Shown: positions 1 to 5,423, counted from the stretch's first letter. The stretch: 8,049 nucleotides of DNA from Collinsella sp. (GCA_018373675.1 JAHAGQ010000040.1:1-8049), one strand, 5' to 3'. Made by a program: numbers and translations. Notes: generated from the sequence alone by a model not told the origin.

Positions 1-99
1 TCGGCGTTCATGCTGCCCCCATCGCCGCGCGTCTACAAGGCTAACGATATGGCACCGTGGGGACACATGTATGTCAATCCTGGTCTAACAGAGCCTTAA
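1..99 (+). CDS. C-terminal end of an unrecognised protein (partial)
   Basis: An open frame runs from the first base of the window to a TAA at 97-99 and gives a 32-residue tail containing RVYKANDMAPWGHMYVNPGLTEP-type sequence. The composition is that of an ordinary soluble protein end, with no membrane segment. The next gene starts 18 bases later, so the two may be co-transcribed. I do not recognise the family. The call rests only on the open frame and on the short gap to a well-supported downstream ribosome site, so it could be a chance frame. Confidence 0.45.
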   Translation, partial: SAFMLPPSPRVYKANDMAPWGHMYVNPGLTEP

Positions 100-117
100 G
101 TATTGTAGGAGTTTCTT

Positions 118-981
118 GTGAAGTGGAACGAATTGGCTGAATTAATATGCGCGTTTATCTCTTTATTTGTAACAGTCATCATTGGCAAGAAACAGTCTTG
201 CCAGAGTAAGCGCATGGAAGAACTCGAGCGTCGCCAGGACGAAAGAGACGAACGCAGACACGCCGAAGGGAATAAGGCGCAGGCGATTGAGTTCATCTCG
301 AAGCATTACGCAGACAGAGGCCTGATTCCGCTTTGCGCCGTTGCCGCCATGCACAATGATCTTTTCCATTATTCACGCAAGATGTATTGGGAATTCTGTT
401 GTCTCGTGCCGGAGGTTCAGAATCTGATTCTTGAATTCTGCAATCTTGACTTGCGGGTCAGGGGAGAGGATGACCTGTTCGTCCGTTGCATCACCGCAGT
501 CGAAGCCGCCCTCCGTGACCGCTTCCCAGAAGATGAATCTGTTCTTTATGATGATGGGAAATACGTGCTTCGCAGCCTGGAAAGGTATGCGGGGGAGAGA
601 CTGCCAGCACTTCGGGTTGACCTTCTTCCTGAGTGCTTGGACTCTTCGTTCCTGCCCCCTGATAGCTGTACCCTGGAGTACGATCATCTTATCCGTAAAG
701 TCCTTTCCGAGGCCTTCGAGTCGAGGGACGCTTCCTTCACCCCTATTTCCCATCTAAAAAATGAGTATCAATTCGAATCGAGCTCTGAGATAGAGGCCTG
801 CCGATTCGCGTCGACCGTTGCATTCTACGCGGCAACCTACGGCTCTGGTGACGAGGCCAACAATAGGTACTACGGATGCCCAGGCGGTTTCGATGGCGAG
901 AGAATCGAGACCATGGAAGACCTATTTCTCCTTACTGTCTTCCAGATATATACCAAGCTTCTGCTTCCGAACGAAGGGTAA
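118..981 (+). CDS. Membrane-anchored protein of unknown function (287 aa)
   Basis: The start is GTG at 118, with GTAGGAG at 105-111 and a 6-base spacer. Residues about 6-23 form one hydrophobic segment (ELICAFISLFVTVIIG). A highly charged stretch rich in E, R, D and Q follows at about 31-55 and is probably a helical stalk or coiled coil. The remaining 230 residues look like a folded, mostly helical cytoplasmic domain rich in aromatic residues and cysteine (for example MYWEFCCLVPEVQNLILEF). No catalytic motif stands out. The lysines just after the hydrophobic segment fit an N-out/C-in anchor. I do not recognise the family. Its position directly before a toxin-antitoxin locus makes a defence-linked role possible, but that is only inference from the neighbourhood. 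Confidence 0.85.
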   Translation: MKWNELAELICAFISLFVTVIIGKKQSCQSKRMEELERRQDERDERRHAEGNKAQAIEFISKHYADRGLIPLCAVAAMHNDLFHYSRKMYWEFCCLVPEVQNLILEFCNLDLRVRGEDDLFVRCITAVEAALRDRFPEDESVLYDDGKYVLRSLERYAGERLPALRVDLLPECLDSSFLPPDSCTLEYDHLIRKVLSEAFESRDASFTPISHLKNEYQFESSSEIEACRFASTVAFYAATYGSGDEANNRYYGCPGGFDGERIETMEDLFLLTVFQIYTKLLLPNEG

Positions 982-982
982 G

Positions 983-1007
983 AAATAACACGAGGCATTC
1001 GTTATTT
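983..1007 (+). other. Weak AT-rich hairpin after the membrane-protein gene
   Basis: AAATAA (983-988) pairs with TTATTT (1002-1007), and CGA (991-993) pairs with TCG (999-1001) around a GGCAT loop, with a two-base bulge. There is no T tract afterwards, so it is a poor intrinsic terminator. It may help end or protect the upstream message. Confidence 0.25.
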
Positions 1008-1070
1008 GACTCTGCCTAATTCTGCCACATTCATTTTTCGAAACCTCACTCATTTCCTTTATAACTTGGG

Positions 1071-1076
1071 TATACT
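1071..1076 (+). promoter_or_regulatory. Probable -10 element of the antitoxin RNA promoter
   Basis: TATACT lies 12 bases before the first 52-nt repeat, so transcription would begin at about 1082-1084, just ahead of the repeat. No good -35 hexamer is visible at 16-18 bases. A second, weaker candidate is TATAAC at 1060-1065 with TTCGAA at 1037-1042. In known type III systems one promoter drives both the antitoxin RNA and the toxin, and the layout here agrees. Confidence 0.5.
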
Positions 1077-1087
1077 TAAATCAGAAA

Positions 1088-1191
1088 TTGGTCGTAGGGC
1101 GCGACCAACGGAATCAAAAGAAAGCCCACCGAGAAGATTTTGGTCGTAGGGCGCGACCAACGGAATCAAAAGAAAGCCCACTGAGAAGATG
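1088..1191 (+). repeat. Two tandem 52-nt direct repeats
   Basis: Unit 1 spans 1088-1139 and unit 2 spans 1140-1191. The first 51 bases differ at a single position (C1130 versus T1182). They abut with no spacer, unlike a CRISPR array, and lie immediately before a terminator and a toxin-like gene. This is the classic position of type III antitoxin repeats. Confidence 0.95.
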
Positions 1192-1227
1192 CCTTCAATC
1201 TCTTTGGGTTGGAGGCATTTTCTTTTT
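1189..1227 (+). terminator. Rho-independent terminator between antitoxin repeats and toxin
   Basis: ATGCCTTCAA (1189-1198) pairs with TTGGAGGCAT (1209-1218) in a 10-bp stem with one G-U pair and a 10-nt loop. TTTTCTTTTT-type sequence follows at 1218-1227. In type III systems such a leaky terminator makes antitoxin RNA more abundant than toxin mRNA. The toxin ribosome site begins only two bases after the T tract. Confidence 0.85.
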
Positions 1228-1239
1228 CGGAGGGTCTGC

Positions 1240-1665
1240 ATGAATTCTAAAATCGTCTTTTTGACAAACTCGTTCTACAAAGATCATCCAAACCCGCCGT
1301 TCAAAGAGATGGAACAAAAGCAAAATCGTCCTTACATCGTCTTTTTGGTCGAAATCGAGGGACATACGTGGGCCCTACCATTTCGCTCGCATATTCGCCA
1401 TGGGCACGCATTCTTTACCGATGCCGAAAACAAATGCGGGATTGATTATTCGAAAGCCGTCGATGTAGACAAGCCAGAATATATAGATCAACAGGTGCGT
1501 CCACACTTGCGCCAGAACGAATATGAAGCTCTTCGCGGAAATGAATTCGCAGTTCAAAAGGGATTTGAAAAATATATCAAGCTTTACAAGCGGGCTGTTC
1601 GATCGGGACATCCGCGCTATCAATCGCTTATCAAGTATTCTACGTTGCAGAATTATGATTTGTAG
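1240..1665 (+). CDS. Type III toxin-antitoxin endoribonuclease toxin, TenpN/ToxN-like (141 aa)
   Basis: The protein resembles the TenpN/CptN/ToxN superfamily of RNA-cutting toxins. Landmarks are an N-terminal strand MNSKIVFLTNSFY, then RPYIVFLVEIEG (30-41), ALPFRSHIRH (45-54), GIDYSKAV (67-74), a long charged helical part (80-120) and the C-terminal HPRYQSLIKYSTLQNY (124-139). The pattern and length look closest to TenpN, but subfamily assignment from memory is tentative. Family members cut their own repeat RNA and cellular mRNAs, causing growth arrest or phage abortive infection, and are held inactive by the pseudoknot RNA. ATG at 1240 has GGAGGG at 1229-1234 with a 5-base spacer. An in-frame ATG at 1189 is rejected because it lies inside the terminator stem. 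The upstream repeats and terminator, and the strong hairpin at 1731-1772, complete a self-contained module. Confidence 0.82.
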   Translation: MNSKIVFLTNSFYKDHPNPPFKEMEQKQNRPYIVFLVEIEGHTWALPFRSHIRHGHAFFTDAENKCGIDYSKAVDVDKPEYIDQQVRPHLRQNEYEALRGNEFAVQKGFEKYIKLYKRAVRSGHPRYQSLIKYSTLQNYDL

Positions 1666-1730
1666 CCAAGTTGGAGCATAGTGGATTCAGGCTCCGCCGT
1701 ATGCTTAAATCATATTCACACGATAATTTG

Positions 1731-1772
1731 AGGAAGGGACGCTATGTGAAGGCCACAAAGCGTCCCTTCTTT
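1731..1772 (+). terminator. Strong hairpin, probable terminator of the toxin operon
   Basis: GAAGGGACGCT (1733-1743) pairs perfectly with AGCGTCCCTTC (1759-1769) over 11 bp. After one A-A mismatch, TGTG (1745-1748) pairs with CACA (1754-1757) around the loop AAGGC. TCTTTC follows at 1768-1773, a short T run. The T run is modest, so it could instead be a structured RNA element or a bidirectional barrier. Confidence 0.65.
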
Positions 1773-2232
1773 CCCCGCTTGGCAGCCGGGGCCAGGCTCT
1801 CAGTGCGTCGAGCCTCGGCTGGGTCTGGACCGAAGCCGACCACCTGGAGCTTAACGGCTACGTCGCCCAAGACAAACATAACGATCAAGACTACGCTGCC
1901 CGCGTCCTCCAAGCAAAGAGCCGCCACTGCGACCGTAGCGACGATCCCTAAGCCCGCAGACAACAACTGGATAGCCGCTTCCTTAATGCTTTTCCTTCTT
2001 GGAACAGCGCTCCTGGCTGCCGTATAACGCTGCTAATTCCCCGTTTAGTGAGACCAGGGGAGAAGTGAATGCAGCCATTGCAGAAGTCTTTAGCCTTCTA
2101 CTAAATCAAATTCTTAGAGATTGGTGCCGTATCAGCTATCGCTGCGACGGCACTATTATGTTCAGCTCGACTGCCTCTCGATCTATTACCGATGTTGAGC
2201 CTTATACCCCATCTGCCAGAGCGATAAGATAA
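1773..2232 (+). other. Gene-poor stretch with conflicting frames, possible gene remnant
   Basis: No convincing intact gene is visible. One frame (from GTG 1746 to TAA 2025-2027) gives 93 residues, rich in T, K, R and A, ending in a hydrophobic segment (WIAASLMLFLLGTALLAAV). Its apparent ribosome site and start lie inside the hairpin at 1731-1772, so I doubt it is translated. A second frame over about 1802-1948 gives a more natural acidic composition (LGWVWTEADHLELNGYVAQD and on to RSDDP) with C- and G-ending codons, but has no start and ends at TAA 1949-1951. A third open frame (TTG 1999 to 2232) has no good ribosome site. The simplest reading is a decayed gene whose parts now sit in different frames. 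A small membrane protein remains possible. Confidence 0.3.
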
Positions 2233-2260
2233 TTGCAATTCAAATACTGCCGTTTATAAA
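2233..2260 (+). promoter_or_regulatory. Promoter of the GIY-YIG / 2917 operon
   Basis: TTGCAA (2233-2238) and TATAAA (2255-2260) are separated by 16 bases and lie 43 bases before the ATG at 2303, so initiation would be near 2267. Confidence 0.55.
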
Positions 2261-2267
2261 GCTCCAT

Positions 2268-2277
2268 TTGGATCCAA
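2268..2277. promoter_or_regulatory. Perfect 10-bp palindrome at the expected transcript start
   Basis: TTGGATCCAA is fully self-complementary and sits where transcription from the 2233-2260 promoter would begin. It could be an operator. At 10 bp it could also be chance. Confidence 0.25.
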
Positions 2278-2302
2278 TTGCCTATATCACTGGAGTCATA
2301 CT

Positions 2303-2893
2303 ATGAGGAACTACTATCAAATCAAAACCGTCGCATCGGCCCCTCCAAGGAGGCTCATCCCGATCGGAAAAGTCATCAGCGCTACTGGTCTTGTATTGGT
2401 AATTGTCAGTCTCATTTCCGCTCTGTCATCGAGTGCCAACATATATGGTTCGCTTTCTTTTCTTTTCTTGCTCTTTGGCTTGTTCTTTTTTGTGGACGGG
2501 CTCCTTCTTGTTATCACAGCATCGAAGCAACAAGAAAAACTACTGGGGCTACGCCAATCGCTCCTAGAAGATGATCCTCAAATCGTCGCAAGCGCCGAAG
2601 AGTTTATGGCTCAGCGAAAGTCCCTGACACAGCAAGGCGAAATTACTGGCATCTTCATTGTCCATAATGCAACCAAAGATCTGTACTACGTAGGCCAAAG
2701 CGCAAAAGCGATTGACCGGGCGGCCATACAGTTTCTCGGTAGGGGCAATTGCGATGTGTATGCCGACTACAAGTACGGCGACTCATTCAGCGTGCGCATT
2801 ATCCCGCTGTCAGAAAGCGGCTACGAAAGTCTCAATGAGCTCAAACGCACAGCGATACAAGCGCTCGAGGCTGCTGGCGAGGAGCTATATTGA
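2303..2893 (+). CDS. Two-TM membrane protein with a GIY-YIG-type domain (196 aa)
   Basis: ATG at 2303 has GGAG at 2292-2295 with a 7-base spacer. Two hydrophobic segments (about 22-42 and 49-73) are separated by a short polar turn (SSSANIYG), so both termini are probably cytoplasmic. A charged linker (74-110) leads to a domain opening with GIFIVHN (116-122) and YYVGQS (128-133), which matches the paired GIY and YIG motifs. R139 in IDRAAIQF and E169 in LNELKRTAIQAL are candidates for the conserved arginine and glutamate. GIY-YIG domains are usually nucleases. Here the usual C-terminal GYN-like end is absent and the protein stops soon after E169, so activity is uncertain. The next gene starts 23 bases downstream, so the two are probably one operon. 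The family call is fairly secure; the role is unknown. Confidence 0.8.
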   Translation: MRNYYQIKTVASAPPRRLIPIGKVISATGLVLVIVSLISALSSSANIYGSLSFLFLLFGLFFFVDGLLLVITASKQQEKLLGLRQSLLEDDPQIVASAEEFMAQRKSLTQQGEITGIFIVHNATKDLYYVGQSAKAIDRAAIQFLGRGNCDVYADYKYGDSFSVRIIPLSESGYESLNELKRTAIQALEAAGEELY

Positions 2894-2916
2894 GGACGAA
2901 TGTTAGGATAAATGAA

Positions 2917-3441
2917 ATGGCAAGTTCAAATAACACAAGCAACAACGAGAAATTAACGCCGTCCGTCGAAGAAACGCTTCTTAACGAATCCGGCTCGATT
3001 GCCAGGGTCAAATCGTTCTCATGGATTTGGTTTATCAATAAGGAACGAATCCACGACATAGATCCCGTCCAATGCGGCAAATGGATGTTCTTCTTCTCTC
3101 CATTCAAAACAGCCCTCATGGACGACATTGTCGGAACCGCAGTATTTGATGGCGTCGTCGTAGAAGCCAAATACTCGAATCCCGAAACGCTCATCGCGGC
3201 AGGATCGAAACAAGGTGTCTGTTGCTTTTACCTAAACGGCAACGATAGAGAAAGCCATAAGAGGGTACTGAGCTACATGCTGGAAAACGGGCTGATCAGG
3301 AAGACAAAGACCGGAAAGCTTTATAACATTTCGTTCAAGTTCGACTCTGAGACCTATGCAGGAAAGTACAAGGGCAGCGGCTTCTGCGGAAAGATAAAGC
3401 TCGCGGACTTCGTTGACCTGGAGACGGGAGAATTTATCTAG
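2917..3441 (+). CDS. Possible phosphothreonine-lyase-domain (DUF1917/Bles03-like) protein (174 aa)
   Basis: I chose ATG 2917, which has AGGA at 2905-2908 and an 8-base spacer. A TTG at 2890 would overlap the upstream stop and adds nine unpersuasive residues. The first 30 residues are polar and probably disordered. The core has CGKWMFFF (53-60), VVEAKYSN (81-88), a hydrophobic strand VCCFYLNGND (101-110), a helix RESHKRVLSYMLENG (111-125) and KFDSETYAGKYKGSG (141-155). This order (GKWM, then AK-S, a VC-Y strand, then KxDxxTYAGxY) recalls the DUF1917/Bles03 group that databases label putative phosphothreonine lyase domain. I matched it from memory, so the assignment is tentative, and no such enzyme activity is shown. 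There are no membrane segments. It likely acts with the membrane GIY-YIG protein encoded just upstream. Confidence 0.7.
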   Translation: MASSNNTSNNEKLTPSVEETLLNESGSIARVKSFSWIWFINKERIHDIDPVQCGKWMFFFSPFKTALMDDIVGTAVFDGVVVEAKYSNPETLIAAGSKQGVCCFYLNGNDRESHKRVLSYMLENGLIRKTKTGKLYNISFKFDSETYAGKYKGSGFCGKIKLADFVDLETGEFI

Positions 3442-3494
3442 GACAGCGAACGGAGTGATGAACTCTGCTTATGCTAGGCTTTTATTGCTAACCC

Positions 3495-3524
3495 CATGAT
3501 CAACGCACCGCGACGGTTATCATG
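3495..3524. other. Hairpin in the 3442-3633 intergenic gap
   Basis: CATGAT (3495-3500) pairs with ATCATG (3519-3524) and AAC (3502-3504) with GTT (3516-3518), with C3501 bulged. No T tract follows, so it is not a standard terminator. The rest of the 228-base gap holds no open frame I would call. Confidence 0.25.
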
Positions 3525-3633
3525 TCAAAAAGACACTGAAGTGTGAAATAGCTTAAATCTCAGTAATACAAATAATCAGCAGTTCAGGTCTTATGGGAAT
3601 AATTCAATTCGCATCACGTTGCATCTAAGCGGC

Positions 3634-3655
3634 TGTTTATACTTGGATATAAACA
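3634..3655. promoter_or_regulatory. Inverted repeat, probable autoregulatory operator of the DUF4160 pair
   Basis: TGTTTATA (3634-3641) and TATAAACA (3648-3655) are perfect 8-bp inverted arms around a 6-base centre. The site ends 3 bases before the ribosome site AAGGAGG (3658-3664) and contains the -10-like hexamers TATACT (3638-3643) and TATAAA (3648-3653). A protein bound here would block the promoter, as in self-repressed toxin-antitoxin operons. TTGCAT at 3619-3624 is a poorly spaced -35 candidate. Confidence 0.55.
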
Positions 3656-3669
3656 CTAAGGAGGCAGCA

Positions 3670-3936
3670 ATGCTTTGGAGCTATGTTCAGCTAGATGACG
3701 GCACTCAGTTTGCCTACTCAGAAACACGAGACGACGGGACCGTTCGCGTAGCCGTCGAGCGCCCGGTTGATTTTGGTTTTGACCATGCAGAATGCTTTCT
3801 ACCTGCGGTCAAATGGTTTAACGTCGAAGGATTTTCTACTGACGAACTGGATTTTTTGACCGAGTTCGTTAGATCAAACGCTCCGTTTATCTTCGAGCTT
3901 GCAGAACGGCAAAAAGCTGGACCGGCGGTGGCATAA
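3670..3936 (+). CDS. Small acidic protein paired with DUF4160 (88 aa)
   Basis: ATG 3670 has AAGGAGG at 3658-3664 with a 5-base spacer, a near-ideal ribosome site. The protein is short and acidic: an N-terminal strand-rich part (MLWSYVQLDDGTQFAYSE, then VRVAVERPVDFGF) followed by VEGFSTDELDFLTEFVRSN (52-70), a helix, and IFELAER. I know no experimentally defined function. Its stop codon overlaps the next start (TAATG), which means translational coupling with the DUF4160 protein. DUF4160 genes are often found as two-gene cassettes with a small partner (commonly DUF2442) and have been suspected of being toxin-antitoxin pairs. By position, size and acidity this one would be the partner or antitoxin, possibly binding the inverted repeat upstream. 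No helix-turn-helix is obvious, so DNA binding is unproven. Confidence 0.8.
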   Translation: MLWSYVQLDDGTQFAYSETRDDGTVRVAVERPVDFGFDHAECFLPAVKWFNVEGFSTDELDFLTEFVRSNAPFIFELAERQKAGPAVA

Positions 3937-4214
3937 TGCCTCGAATTCTTGTTTTTGGACAGTATGTTCTGTTCTTTTGGATCGCGGAAAACGGAGAACC
4001 CGTTCACATCCATGTAGGGGTAAAGAGGGCGGCTGCTAACTCGACTAAGTTTTGGCTCACTAAAAATGGCGGATGCACACTTGCGAACAACGAGAGCAAG
4101 ATTCCGGCTAAGGATCTCAGGGATCTTTCAAAACTAATCACCATGAACCATCGATACATTTGTGACAAGTGGCGCGAAACCTTTGGTGATGATTCCCTGA
4201 CATTCTATTGCTAA
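3936..4214 (+). CDS. DUF4160 domain protein (92 aa)
   Basis: The start ATG at 3936 overlaps the preceding TAA by one base. The family signature is clear: MPRILVFGQYVLFFW at the N-terminus, EPVHIHV (21-27), TKFWL (37-41), then LANNESKIPAKDLRDLSKLI (49-68) and a W79 near the C-terminal helix. This is close to the full length expected of DUF4160. The two histidines of HIHV are a family hallmark. The biochemical role is not established; linkage to a coupled small acidic protein and an operator-like repeat suggests a toxin-antitoxin-like pair. The sequence shows no break or missing core motif. Confidence 0.85.
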   Translation: MPRILVFGQYVLFFWIAENGEPVHIHVGVKRAAANSTKFWLTKNGGCTLANNESKIPAKDLRDLSKLITMNHRYICDKWRETFGDDSLTFYC

Positions 4215-4221
4215 ACCGCAA

Positions 4222-4451
4222 TTGAGCCATGATTACACTTGTCAACTCATGATTGCCGATGTCGACGGGCGGGTCCTTCCCGTTACGCCGCTGGTGCTCC
4301 AGTCGTACTTTCCGATAGCCCGGAACCCAAAGACAACCAGCACTACGCCTGGATCCAGGACCTTGTTTCCGGAAACCGCACGCGAGCAGAACTCGCCGAC
4401 GAGCTGCGCCGCGGTTGCGTTGTGGACACGGGCTACCCGTCGCACGTATAA
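4222..4451 (+). pseudogene. Frame-broken remnant before the DUF3825 gene
   Basis: Two overlapping plus-strand frames each look protein-like over only part of this stretch. From about 4246 to 4318 one frame reads ADVDGRVLPVTPLVLQSYFP. From about 4300 another reads EPKDNQHYAWIQDLV and ends in RRGCVVDTGYPSHV with a TAA at 4449-4451. Neither has a convincing ribosome site, and the switch implies a small indel near 4300-4325. Base composition turns GC-rich here compared with the genes to the left. The family is not recognised. It may be the cut end of a resident gene at the edge of inserted DNA, or chance frames. Confidence 0.35.
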
Positions 4452-4452
4452 A
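4423..4452 (+). promoter_or_regulatory. Promoter of the DUF3825 gene
   Basis: TGGACA (4423-4428, five of six consensus bases) and TATAAA (4447-4452) are 18 bases apart. Initiation near 4459 would leave a leader of about 38 bases before ATG 4497. Confidence 0.6.
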
Positions 4453-4496
4453 ATCAAAGCATCCACACGCCTGTCATTATCTTGATTGGAAGCCAT

Positions 4497-5285
4497 ATGG
4501 AGATCCCCAGCACCCTGTGCAGCAATGTGTACTACTTCGCGTTTTGCCCCGAGCCCTGTTACGAGCGCTTGGCCGACCTCGCCGATCCCGAGGACTGGGG
4601 CCCCTGCAACCGCATTCTCAAGAACTACCTGTCGTTTTCGTTTAGCCGCGCAGTATTTTTGCCCGAGCGCGACGTGGACCAGACCGCGCCGTCCAACCTG
4701 CCGCTGGTGTTCGACGACGACCGATGCCTGTTTAACACCGGCCTGTACACGCGCCGCTACGAGACCATCTACGGCCTGTTTGAGCCCAACACCAAGCCCG
4801 ACGCGCGCCAGCGCTGGTTTTTGAAGGGCTTCTTTAAGGAGAGCGACCCCATGCTGATCTCGTTTGAGTACCTGCCGTGCCGCGTGCGCTTTGCCGAGGA
4901 CCCCTCCGAGCTTGTCTTTGACTACCGCCTTCCCATCCGCTCCAACATCGACCACATTCTGGGCGATGAGGAGAACCTGACGCGTATTCCCGCCAGTCTG
5001 ATGGGGGAGGGTAACTCGTTGCTGCTGCGTCACGCCTTTGAGGGCGCCGTCGTCGAAGCCGCCCGACGCGCCGCCGCCAATTACACGCTCGCTGTGCCAC
5101 AGTTTTACGGAGGCCGAATCCAGCTGCTGCTGCCGCTGTGCCTAACCGGCGACAAGCCCGAGCTGGCGCTGACCATCCAGCGCGAGGATGGCTTCTATGC
5201 CGCGCGCACGTGCCTCACACTCGACATGGCGTACAACAACGCGCGACTTATCTGCCGCCCCGAGACTTCGTGGATAAAGCGGTAA
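4497..5285 (+). CDS. DUF3825 domain protein (262 aa)
   Basis: The whole protein matches what I know of DUF3825. It has an N-terminal YYFAFCPEPCYERLADLADPEDW (12-34) and an ILKNYLSFSFSR segment, FNTGLYT (79-85), YGLFEPN (92-98), RWFLKGFF (106-113), FDYRLPIRSNIDHIL (141-155), AVPQFYGGRIQLLLPLCL (189-206) and the very conserved C-terminal LTLDMAYNNARLICRPE (240-256). The last two are the best identifiers. There is no signal peptide or membrane segment, so it is cytoplasmic. DUF3825 has no settled function; some family members are fused to RNA-linked domains, so an RNA-related role is only suspected. ATG 4497 is preferred over TTG 4482. The ribosome site (GGAAG, 4488-4492) is close and weak. Codons are markedly more GC-rich than in genes at 118-4214. 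Confidence 0.82.
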   Translation: MEIPSTLCSNVYYFAFCPEPCYERLADLADPEDWGPCNRILKNYLSFSFSRAVFLPERDVDQTAPSNLPLVFDDDRCLFNTGLYTRRYETIYGLFEPNTKPDARQRWFLKGFFKESDPMLISFEYLPCRVRFAEDPSELVFDYRLPIRSNIDHILGDEENLTRIPASLMGEGNSLLLRHAFEGAVVEAARRAAANYTLAVPQFYGGRIQLLLPLCLTGDKPELALTIQREDGFYAARTCLTLDMAYNNARLICRPETSWIKR

Positions 5286-5370
5286 ATGGTGGTTTAGCTG
5301 CGGTTTTGTTGGCTGACAGGGTTGAAACAGTGCTGCTTGCGCCCACGAATTTAAAATCGGGGGCAAAAAG

Positions 5371-5398
5371 TTCTTGGTAAACCACGCGCGGCTATGAT
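5371..5398 (+). promoter_or_regulatory. Probable tRNA-Val promoter
   Basis: TTCTTG (5371-5376) and TATGAT (5393-5398) are 16 bases apart and end 25 bases before the tRNA. An alternative pair is TTGGTA (5374-5379) with TAGTAT (5398-5403) at 18 bases. Confidence 0.45.
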
Positions 5399-5423
5399 AG
5401 TATCTCTTTTGCCGAAAGGCGAC

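Larger units (their letters stand above)
1083..1227 (+). ncRNA. Predicted type III antitoxin RNA (ToxI/TenpI-like)
   Basis: The predicted transcript would contain two near-identical 52-nt units (1088-1139 and 1140-1191) and end at a Rho-independent terminator just before the toxin gene. Each unit can form an H-type pseudoknot. Stem 1 is a 7-bp pairing of TTGGTCG with CGACCAA (1088-1094 with 1102-1108; 1140-1146 with 1154-1160). The GGGC in its loop (1097-1100; 1149-1152) pairs with a downstream GCCC (1124-1127; 1176-1179). A 15-nt A-rich loop (1109-1123) separates the stem-1 3' strand from GCCC. In characterised type III systems such repeats are cut by the toxin into pseudoknot RNAs that bind and inhibit it. 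The single difference between units (C1130 versus T1182) falls in the linker outside the pseudoknot. The exact 5' end and processing sites are inferred. Confidence 0.8.

Noticed and set aside
373..753. Open frames on both strands inside the 118-981 gene
   Set aside because: They lack ribosome sites and are shadows of the 287-aa gene.
1088..1191. CRISPR array
   Set aside because: The two units abut directly with no unique spacers, and they precede a toxin-like gene.
1189..1239. Longer toxin starting at ATG 1189
   Set aside because: That ATG is inside the terminator stem with no ribosome site. ATG 1240 has GGAGGG at the right distance.
1742..1966. Minus-strand hydrophobic open frame
   Set aside because: It has no ribosome site, and its composition follows from the opposite strand being rich in Thr, Lys and Ala codons.
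1746..2027. 93-aa Thr/Lys-rich protein starting at GTG 1746
   Set aside because: Its ribosome site and start form one side of a strong hairpin, and another frame has better codon use. Kept only as part of an uncertain remnant.
3533..3544. Palindrome ACACTGAAGTGT
   Set aside because: It has only five paired bases, no nearby promoter or gene start, and is likely chance.
4242..5033. Long 263-aa minus-strand open frame
   Set aside because: It is antisense to the DUF3825 gene, and its low-complexity V/A/G/Q composition is typical of an antisense shadow in GC-rich DNA.
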